In this document: positions 48,201-59,549 of the stretch, in pieces | How the letters are laid out: the number at the start of each line of letters is the position of its first letter | Numbering within the stretch: the stretch's first letter is position 1 | Assembly (NCBI GenBank): GCA_019614645.1 | Contig: JABWDB010000005.1 | Span: forward strand, 15,799,001 to 15,863,000 | Direction: 5' to 3' | Source of the DNA: Stratiolaelaps scimitus | Lineage: Eukaryota; Arthropoda; Arachnida; Mesostigmata; Laelapidae | Length of the DNA stretch: 64,000 nucleotides | Notes under the pieces: generated by a model | Told to the model about the DNA's origin: nothing | What the model saw: only the letters and a program-made list of their open reading frames with translations | Databases searched by the model: none | Translations under genes and position numbers: made by a program

Positions 48201-51200
48201 ATGAAAGGTCCTTCGTTCGAGGCCTGTCGTGTTCGTCGTTAGCTGGCGTTCATCACGTTGTTTTCTCTCGCTTAAAATAGGAACATAACAGGTTGCCCAT
48301 TGCGCCGTGGCCTTTATTGTATTCCCTGTCGTGGTACGGTTGCACTGTTGAATCGAGTTGAATTTATTGCCCCGCCTATCTCAAATCGCGATATATTCTC
48401 TAAATGTTTAAAGATGATTTTTGCTGCTGCATCGACTGCAGACAAACGCATGCATTGTTGCTATAAGCGCATTTCCTATCAAGGACACATATCAATCGTA
48501 ACCAGTACCTCACTGTGGACGAACTTCACCGAGTCAGAAGAGAGTGATATCATTAGACTGACACATTCTCACCAAGTGATACTGCTGCATCCAGCCGTTG
48601 TGTCATGATGTTATGATTTGAAGCAATGGAAACGTCTCCTGCCGTTGATCCGTTTAGGTGATGCAAGCTACCCCAATCACATAGAATGCAAGCAAACGAA
48701 ACCCCCAAGCTGCCGTATCTCACATTATGTAGCATAACGTTGCAATGGGCCCCGTTGGCTGGGTTGAGGAGATGGGTTACGCCCACTTTCGTAATAATTC
48801 CCCATCTGCTGCTATTGCTGCTGCTAAACGCAGACGCCGCTCCTGTCTGGGTTTTGCTGCCTTGGGATACATCACAGTAGCTATGTCTGTTCGAGTCCTC
48901 CACGACGACTTCTTTATTGGCGTTTTGCCAAGACAAGAAAGCTTCCTCCTGAGTCGTTTGTGAGCTCGCTTAATTTCACCGGCGGGACTATCCCACCGTT
49001 CGTTGATGCTCGAAACACATACAGGGAGTCCGACCGTGAGTGGGTTGTCTCTGTGATGCTAACGACCTCTATCTATCACAGGGGGGCATAAACGAGTGTC
49101 CCTCAAGTACGGCGGTTAACCTTCCTCTTGCTTCGTTGTGTTAGAAACGCATCTTTTTTTGGCATATAGAAAATGCACCGCTTGCATTTAACCGGTCGGC
49201 GAAACTCACTATGTCGTACACCTTGAAACCCCTGTTTCTATATACGCTAGAGCTGTCAGATATCTGCCTCGAACCATTGCTTGATATGGATGTGGTTATC
49301 TCGCTACAAACTGTATTTTACTATTGTGAGTCAACGTGCCCACGTGCTTCTTCGATTAGAGAAATGAAGCTAATTCGCCTCACCGAATCGTTTTTGCCAG
49401 GTAGATTAGTGAGCTAGTCTCCGTGTCAAAGTTCTAAAAGTGATATCGGAAAGTGAGCAACGACATTGAACGCTCGCCCCTCGATGTCATTGAAGTGCGA
49501 AGCATGCCGAGATGATGTCACCTGCAGACGATATATTCTTGTAAAGGTTCAGTACAATATTTCCGAGTGCAAGGTTCAGCCAAAATTCGGTACATAGACA
49601 TATACGTAGTTCAAACACCCACATACGACGTTGGCAACCCTCCCTCGACCATTTCCATATAGAGTCGATTTAATTTTGCGCGCACAAGACTTCGCCCAAT
49701 CACAGTCCTATCCACGGTCATCGGTTTGAGCAGCGGGTTCCATTTATAGGGGTCGGTGTAAAGGAGCCGGAGGGGTGCAGCCTTACAGCCGTATACGATT
49801 TACATTTTAAGTACGGGGAAAAATTGACTTCTGCTTCGGTTACGGCGCGTGTGGGTTGCTATTGACTGGCGAACGGATCGTAGGGAGAGTCCCTATAGAG
49901 CCCCAGTAGCCCGCGACCGTAGCGCGGCAACGGTGGCGGCGGGGGTGGTGGCGCACGTTAGAGAAGATCGTTTTGTCGAAAAAGTGGTCAGGTCCACTCC
50001 GTGATCGTCCGGCGCCTCTGGCGACTATGTTGTATGCCTCCCCTTTTTGGCTATCATAACAATCAATAGGGCGCCCTCGGTCGCCCCACCATTGCAACAT
50101 TGGCTAGCTTGAATGTCCGCGGGAGGGGGTCACTTGGGGGGGCTTCTAGTGGTAGGCGCGTTCTCAACGCGAGCAAGGCCTCCTCGCCTTCGAGCCTTAT
50201 GGAGTTGCCGAAGCGACATTAGCTGCTCTAGATCGCCGTCCAGTGGCCCTCTGTACAGTGACTGGCCGCTGCTGCGGGTGCGATTTTATTAACTTTAAGC
50301 TCAAGTCGGTCGTGGCCGGCGGCCGTTGCGCTCCTATGCTCCGTGTCGCTCGTGCTGCGAAAAAAACAGAGATGCTGTCTTTAGAACAGCGAGCGGCAGA
50401 GAGGTTCTGAGATGTGCCAAGGAAGAGAATAAAGAGACAGCGACCTCGTCGTGCTTAAGACCTCGCGCGGTCGACAGCCCTCAGCAGCGCTGGGGAATGC
50501 CGGAAGGTCCGGTAGCACGATAAGGAGATGGCAGCCAGCGGCAGCGGCGGTACCTCCAGTGATCTCAAAAGTACGGCCATATAAAATTAGAAAATTCCAA
50601 TTGGGCTAAACAGCGGAAGCGAGTGTGAGACAGAGGGCGGTCGCGGACGAACGAGAAATACATGTTTGGGTACGCAGAGTCTCAAGGGGCCAGAGGGGAA
50701 GTGGTCGTGACATTTATAAGCCTCTCCCAGCTCCCGCGATAACCTCTTGCTGTATCCGTTATTGGAGACAGAGAGGTGTGGAGTTTCCGTACGGCAAGAC
50801 GTGTCGAATACATGAGCGATGTATAATAGCTAACGCTGCTGGTGGCTGTCTCATCTGAGGGTGGTCAAACTGTCTGGAAAAAGAACAACCAATGGGCTAC
50901 GACAGGGCTCGTAATGGACGTAATGCTTACGTTAACTTCTCATGACAACCTCCGTCATCAGTGGTCGTCTTCGCCGAGAGCTTGCTCAGTTTGGCGGGGA
51001 CAGTATGAATGCAGGTGATTAGCTACGTAGTGTATAACTAAGTCTGTGGCACTGTACAAGGAATAGACAGGCTCTGGTCCGGCGAGTTTCACTTAGACCC
51101 CGGAGTTGTACGGTTGAAAATAGGCGATACGACAGATGACGGACATTGGCACAGATGCGCTCAGGGGCATGGGGACGTTATGGATTGCTTTCGTGTTATA

Positions 51201-52012
51201 GTTCTTGTTGTTTTGAGAGATGCATCTTTTAAACCGGCAACACGATATCAGCCTGATTCGACTGTTTCTGCTTCTGACATCAACGTTCGTCCTTGAAGGG
51301 GTACGCTGTATTATCACAACGTGTGCTTATGATATTACAAACAAACGGCCAATGACCTGTACGCAAATTTTTACCGGATTGTACTGTCGCAACACTAAAA
51401 CGTGCGCAGAGCATCGCAGCACAATGCCTTTGCCATTTTTCACTGTGAGGATGAGAACAGCATCCCTTGGATTGGACTTCGAAGCGCTGCCATTTACAAT
51501 TAGGTCTGAGGAAAGGCCTAGCTGTAATGGAAGAACAACAGAACTGCTCAAATCTTATAGAATTGCTTTTATATACGAGTTGGAGGACTGGATTCGGAGT
51601 ACACGTTACGCGCGGCGAGAAATCAGGTTCAGGTTCAATTAAACCTGCGACAAAATGACGGTGGAGGAGCACGACGCAATCGAGAAATACTCGGCACTAT
51701 TATGACTAGAGTACAAGCGAGACTACTGTATATTCTATTCGTTTGGTGTACGCAGTGACACAGGCAAGGCATCGGTTGTCCATTATACAATACCATATGC
51801 GCGCTGTTGGAGATGGAAACAGTGGACATTCTCCCCTGGGAACTGTGTATGTCGGTCAGAAAGATAGGACGAACGTTGTCGCGCCTTCTTATTGGCCTTG
51901 TCTCGTCCTGCGAAGGTCCCGAGATGACTTCAAAGGCCCGACATCTTTCTGGTACCCTCAGTAGCATCAGAGCCTCCAGCGGGGCTATGATGGTGCTGAG
52001 ATGTATCTGTAG

Positions 52013-52044
<32 letters not shown>

Positions 52045-55000
52045 AGGTTCACTTGATGACAAAAGAGGAGAATAGCATTGGCACAGTATTCAAGAATAGT
52101 ACTCTGATTGGCAAAAACAACACCAGCCTGCTATCGGGCCTTAATTCTATAGATTAATTCCCTCTGCGCAACATACATGAGGGCAAGCCTACACACCACT
52201 GAGCAGCAACTTCCGAGATAAGTAACCCGCGATATATAAACAAGGGGAGAGATATAAGTAGAGCTGCAACCTGAATACGCAGACGTCTTTAAACGAGGTG
52301 ACTGCAGCAGACGCCTCGATGCCTGAGTTCGAAGTGACGTGGTGCAGGACCTGTTCCAGCATGCAAGGTTGTTCATTCCCCGACCCCAACATTGCCCTCG
52401 GGTAGTTTGATTGTACTTTTAAGTAGAGCGTCCACCAAATGGGATCGTGTCCATCACTGCTGCTATGTATGTTGTGCCTTTTTTAGCAAAACTGGCTACC
52501 CCGCAAATGTTTAGTTTTATGACCACTGTTCATTATCTACTAACGCATTGAGAGAGGGTGGTGCTCCACGGTCAACCGTCGATGGCAGCCAGACGTTTTC
52601 TACGTCCACATCGTCCGTTCTCTCGACATCATATTCTCTATCTACTTTTCGCGTAAACTACGCACTGAAGTCCCCGAGAAAAAAAAAAAGCGGGACTCAT
52701 AAAACGACACAGTCAGATCGTCGTCACACAGCGTGAAGGAAGGCACGGCGTAATTTAGCTCAACGCCTCCACTTCCGGTTCACAAAGAACTGAAAGGTAT
52801 TGGTGCCTGTTGACGGGATGCCGCCGAGTGACGACCTATACGAGACATTATTTCACTGACTTATTATGTAAAACAGTGAATACGATTGATTTTGCATGGA
52901 TACCACAGACGAGCCTGTACCCCAATACAGCTTCGAGCGCTTGCTTTCGCATCCCGAAGAACGGGCCAGCTGTTCTTACCTTTAATAATTTACTAAGCAG
53001 TCTCTTTCCATACCTCCAAAACACGCTTTGAAGTATAGTAGGTGAGCTATAAAATGGGATAAGTGCAGAGATCCCTACATTTTGTGGTAGGATTTATGTT
53101 TGACGGCCATGAACGACGGCGTGGCTGCACGTGCGAATGTTCCACCAGGTACAATAGAGAGGAGACGTCGCCTGACTGTCGTATATTGTGCACTGCGTGT
53201 ATTTTCAACTGGGTAAACTCGTGGATTGCTATCGTTAGTCCCCCCATGATGATGCCGCGGACACCCAAAATCACTGAGACGTCTAGACGCGTTTGCGGTA
53301 CGCTATTGTGTACGGCATGTATATTGTATACGTGGCGGACTGACCTAACCTTGCTGTGACTCTTTCAGAGTTTACTCGTTGGAACTCGTTACATATACAG
53401 GTCGAATATGTTTAGAGCCCGTCGCATTCGTGTGGGACAACAAACACTGAACAACAGGTTGTGCACTACAGGGCAGTTTAAAAATCCCCTGCTGCATTGA
53501 AACATCACTGCGATATAATGCAAGCAATCATTATAGACTATTTTTGGTTTAGTAATTGTCATGCTAAGCTTTGCTGCAGTGGCACAACCACATTTGGACT
53601 CACGCTGTGCGCTTCGCGAATTGACAAGATCAAATAGAAGACATCGGTCTAACAAAAATTCGTCTAGTAAAATTCCGACCTAGAATATCGACCCTATTTT
53701 CATCGACACGTGCATACACGTCGCAGATCTAGCTTGCGTGTAGGTTCACCACAACCGCAGCGCCTCGTCACCGAACGTCCCATTTCACAGTAATTAACAC
53801 CGAACGTCTATACTGCCAAATTGAAAGATCATCTTAATTGGCTCTGCTTCTCACGCAGTAAAAATGCACGCTTACGTCTCCACCCCACCGAGGTTGTGCC
53901 TTGCCGCAAACACTTCAATTCAACGACTCGGGTGAACCTCACCACTTACCTCTGTCTCCCGTCAGGGATTCGTTCATACGATTATCTCGTTCTCGTTTCT
54001 CGATCGACCCGACAGTCGCACGCAGCGCCTCGGTTCACGTCAACGTCTTTTAGAGTAGCGAACCCTAACTATTGCGGTGGCCGTGCGTTCTGCCTGGACG
54101 AGCTGAGCACTGCCTACGCGAGGTGAACCTGCGAGCAGCCACTTCGACGGCCGAGATCGGTTTCTCTCTACTTTCGCCATTGACTGCCCCTATTCGCTAG
54201 ACCTATTCACCCAGCAGGGAGGTGACTACTTGATTTCCACGTTCTCGGGTGTGTGTGTGTGGCGTTCCAACGCGTAGCGCAGGGGGGAGGAAGCCTTATG
54301 CAGTTGCACTCCCGCGAGAGCGGCGGAGATTCGTGACAGTGCCTTGACCGCTGGCCAATGCCGTCGTGCAGAGCTATTCCTGCCTTTAATATATCGGATC
54401 TGCTGATAAATCAGCAGGGTCTAGTTATTAATGAGAGCTAGAGAGCGGTATCCGTATACCGTCCGCTAACCAAACGTGGAGTCTTTGCTTAACGTAATTC
54501 CGAAGCTTGAAAGCTAAGTTGTTATAGGTTACACAATAGTTAGTCAGCACAGGAAGATAATGGAAAGGTTGCCTCCAGAACGATATCATCTGTTATAAAT
54601 TTCCCGTCTCAGCCAATCGTAAACATTCAATATAACCATTTTCAAATATGGTCGATAAGCCATCTTCGGTAATTGCGTCACAATAATCAGGATCAAGGGC
54701 TTTTCTTCTTGGTTAAACGATCAAATGTATTGTACAATATCACAATTGCATGATACCTATCTAGAGGCATTATTACAACATAAGACATTGTGTCCAATAA
54801 ATAGAAATATTCGTATTACTATTTGCGAAGACATGTTGTTGTGCTTTTTTTGTTTTTTTTTTAAATTAATTTTATATTTATTTTTACTCTATTCATTTAT
54901 CTCTACAACCCTCTACGATACTATTTAATTATATATATATATATGTAATTAAGCCTTTTTGCTACTAAGTGCAAAGTCTATACGCGCATTTGAAGGCGCA

Positions 55001-58000
55001 CCTCCGCTATATTTTCGTCAGAGATGAACAACTACCCGGGCGTACGGGGCAAATCCACGATGCACGTCGACGCAGACACACACGGCCAAGTTATATTTAT
55101 AAACAGGCCAATTATACTCGATAGAATGTTAATCCTCATCCCCCTCATAAGCGACTTAATCATCTGGCCGGCATCACAAGCAGGCACAAAAGTGTCAATT
55201 TATCTTCGTCCATAGTGAACTCACTCGTTAACAATCAATAATGAGCTCAACATCGCAATGGATACTTACTGCCACTCTTCCACCTCTCGGCGGCCGTTGT
55301 GGCCGTCTCTACTCGTATTGCTGCAGTTCCTGCCGGGCTGAAAATACACCAGCAATGACATAGCCACCGCCGCCGCCGCCGCCAAGTATTGAGTGTCCCG
55401 CACGATCGATAACGGTGGGGGGGGGGGGGTGGTAGGGTCTGTCTCTTCGTTGCTGAATCTGAGCGAAGCCAGCAGCAGTAGCATCGATCATCGAGCTCAG
55501 ACGATGCAGTAACAGTGAAGCAGCAGCAGTAGCAGCTGGGGGCTCGAGGGTGTCTTGTTATATAGGTAGGCCTATTGGCAGGGCAGGTTGTGGGGGTGGT
55601 GACGAATGCTTGCCTTCTTCGCTGGCTGGTAGCAGTCCAGCCTGTTGTCCGGGTGAACGAACTGGCTGAACAGAAACAACCGCCATTAGTCTTTAGGGCG
55701 TGGGGTGGCATGATGTGGGACGCTGTGTGCGGTGCCCTTGTAGACAGGCAATGGCAGCCTCTTTGGTAACCATTTACTATTGTGCTCGTGTATGGAAGAT
55801 GTATGTCGTTGATTATATATATATATATATATATATCGGAGTCTCGTTAAAAATAAAACCGCCTTGAAAGGTCCACGTGTATCTTTCGGACTCTGCCTGT
55901 GAGTTGATATCATGGATACTGACTTAATTAATGGATGATCTAATAATCGCGATTTCATTGTAACGTGACAGCAATTGTTGGTTCAGGACCGATTTTGCAT
56001 ATGTTTGCTTTCGATTTTTATTTTTATTTAATATCCTACACTGTTTCACAAAAGATTCTTTGCAACGTCTCTAATATACGGTACCGTCGCTGAGAACTGA
56101 TCCAAATATTGACTTTAAATTATGTGTTCTTCGTTTCCTCAGCTGCTAGCATCGCTGTGAACATATTCACTGATATCTAAGCGTCGGCAAAACCCACTAA
56201 TTTATTCACGTATTCGTCATTTTGTGTGCTCTCATCATAGACGCTGTAACGCGTAGAGAGGAGCTTTCACATTAGGTCTACGCGGGCTAATTATTACAGG
56301 TTCAGTCCAAATATCATATCGTAGATAATGTTCGTTGTAACACGACGAGGCATGGTCATCACCTCCGTCGCCAAACACCTGACGATTCGGGGCAATCCCA
56401 TCGGTAACGGCTGTTTGTTCTTCATTATCCCCACCCGATCTCGTCAAACATCAATGTCTGAGGTGAACAGGAATTGTACTAGTCAGCAACCGGTAATGTA
56501 GACACGCATGTTTCACAATTGCGACCTTAACATTGCTCTTGTTCTATATCTACCGCAGGCGCAAGGCGACAACGATGACGTCGCTGTTAGCGTGGAGGAA
56601 CAGCGGGCTCAGGGCTTCATGGACGAATTCTTCGCCGAAGTCGAAGAGATCCGTGAAAACATCGACAAAATACAAACAAATGTTGAAGAAGTCAAGAAAA
56701 AACATTCATCTATATTATCCGCCCCGCAAACGGATGAAAAGGTAAGAGAACATTGCTGGTGCCTAATTAACCTTGATTTGTAGGCGGGGATGTTCCCAGT
56801 CTGCAGGGCATAATACTCATGCGGTTGTGTATTTTAAAACACCGAACAAGTTCTATGCTCAGATATATATTAAATATGGAAGGTGCACCGGACTCACAAC
56901 AATTGTCTACATCTGAATGTATCTGACTACATCTGACTGTATGCAAGAATACCGTTACAGTAGGTTTTCCGGGCTGGCTCACAGCCAACATTTACCTGCC
57001 ATGGTACTGCCTTCTGCATTGCTTCATATGACGGACCCCTAAAAAATTCGCATGTGCAACGGTGGGAGTCGAACCCGTGCAACAACGTGTCTCCTCCGAT
57101 TGCGAGAGGCACGCGAATGCACCACGCCACCGGACTCGATAGTATTTACTCCTATAATGTATTCGTGCCACGGACGAGCCCTTTACCATTGAGGTGGCCA
57201 GATTGCCGAGAGGTTTCAACCCTTTCAAAGCAACGGAAAACACTCACTCTTTTGCTAGTAGAATATACCGACAACAAATTCTCGAAGTTGATCCAATGTT
57301 CATGACCTTTCACAACTGCAAACCGTCTTCACCCTGCCCCAAGGTATACCACCTCGCTTCGAAGTTTTTCGATCTTTCCGCGATACGCCTATTATTATGT
57401 CTTCCCTGTGAGATTTTAGGACTCTGCATGATATCTTTGCTCATTGCCGTGAGGTACAGAGAAAGTGTAGCGTGCCAGGAGATCAACGAGAGTAAATGCA
57501 GATAATACCAATATGAAGTAAAATGAACCGTGGCATATTTGTGATGTTTGTGACGATATGTTTTAAAAGTAGACTCACAGGGTGGAAAAAATGTTGGTTT
57601 ACAGTTGAAACAAATGCTGATTCAACTGTACTGCCGTTTCTGGCTAGGAACCGATGGCTTTTTTTGCCGAAGTGTACATCTTGGGAAGACGCTAGAGTGT
57701 GTGTGTCTGTGAAATACTGCCAAGGTGACGGTGTTGGCGAATGTGTGCCCCGTTGAGCCGTTGGTGTATATTGCAGTGGGCATTCAGGCCTGCTGGCGTG
57801 ATTTATGGATATTCTGTGAAAATTTTCTTCCGCCAGCAATGAATCTTCGAATGAACTATAGTTGAACGAACTGCTTCGCATGTGTAAATTAGGGGGCCCG
57901 TTGCTGGTGTACTTGTTGATATCGCGGCTACGCTGCGTACATCGATCGGTTGGCTTTCACGACACTGGTCAAGTGACACACAGATACTACAGTTCGCAGT

Positions 58001-59458
58001 GGGCACGCCTCGCTTACGAGGTCCAGCCACACGCTGGCGTAACCGACATTGACGAGAAACAAGGCCTATATCATAGTACCAAAAACTTCGATATTTGAAG
58101 GATGCTCGGGGGAAGAAATCTTAACAATTAACAGTTGCAATTACTTGGATGCTCATACTTAGTATATCAAGAAATTTGATAATGAATCATTCCCAAAGAC
58201 GACATGTTTGGTCGAGAGGCGGTTTGATAATGGCACGGAGAACGCCCTAGAGAGTGACCAAGCGCAAGGTTTCGTTGATTTGTCCACACATAATGGGATT
58301 CTGCCAGTAGCCACCTCTTCGTTGAGTTATCTGTAATATCTGCGAGATTCAGATTCATTCACATAGTAGTCGGTTCCAAGTTGATCAGCTACGTTCATTC
58401 AGCTAGGGTCGAGTCATTGTTGTACTGAAATAGATGCACAGAGATATTATTATTGTTATTTTTAATACACTAGAAAAACACACTAAAAACCACATGACAG
58501 CGTTCCTCATGATTGTTCCTCTGATATTTCTAAACGGGTGAATCGCCTTTGGACATTTACGTCCCTGCTTGCAAGTCTGCTTCTCTTATCTTCATCGTTC
58601 GGTACTGTTGTCCATTCACAGGTCAAGCAGGAGCTCGATGATATGATGGCGGATATCAAGAAGACGGCGAATCGCGTACGCCAGAAACTCAAGCACATGG
58701 AGCAGAGTATCGAGCAGCTGGAACAGACGCAGATGATGAGCGCGGACTTCCGCATACGAAAGACGCAGCATTCGATGCTGTCACAGAAGTTCGTCGAGGT
58801 GATGACCGACTATAACAAGACGCAAACCGACTACCGAGAACGCTGCAAAGCGAGAATACAACGACAGCTGGAGATCACAGGTGATGTAGCTTTCTCACGT
58901 GACGAAATACGATATGAGGGACGCTTTTGCATGAGTTGGTATAAAGTGGCCGCATTGGAGGGAGGTTGTAGAGACGGTCCTTGATACCACGATGCACACA
59001 TGTAGGTCCACGCCTAACCACAGACCACAGGAGTTGATGGGCTTTTTCACCTCGGAACGGAAATATACAGACACGGCATAATATTTATAATTATACCTGC
59101 ATAGCTATGCACATTAATGTACAAAATCTCAAATTGTCAAGTGGGCCGAAAACAAGTACAATAGATATCGATGTACAGACTCATATGTGCAGCCAGCAGT
59201 CGTGACACACATCTCAGACACTCTCTTCACATCAGCCACAAATAGATGACGCACTATTTCAACAGTTCATATGCGCTTGCCTGCAGTCTGAGGCAAGCGC
59301 TCGCTCGTGAAATTAGAACCCTCACATCATCTAAGGTGTTTGCGCGAGAAGTCAAGATATACACATGTAAATTATTCAGCTGTGTTGTATGCCGTATATC
59401 ATAAATGAAGCGAATCGTAAGTAATCTTTGTGTGTTTATAATGGCATGCACATATATG

Positions 59459-59549
<91 letters not shown>

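Larger units (their letters stand above)
38439..56558 (+). other. Syx1A first intron, about 18.1 kb
   Basis: The intron has GC-rich, CAG-rich islands near 39.1-40.3, 42.6-44.3 and 47.4-48.1 kb, long (TA)n and (AAT)n tracts, two AT-cored palindromes, a short mariner relic and many short frames. No frame shows a known domain. The islands may be alternative promoters or untranslated exons, which I cannot test. Confidence 0.7.

Noticed and set aside
53047..53359. Frames on both strands with LCTACI repeats
   Set aside because: Similarity of the two small repeats looks like chance, and neither frame has a recognised domain or splice sites.
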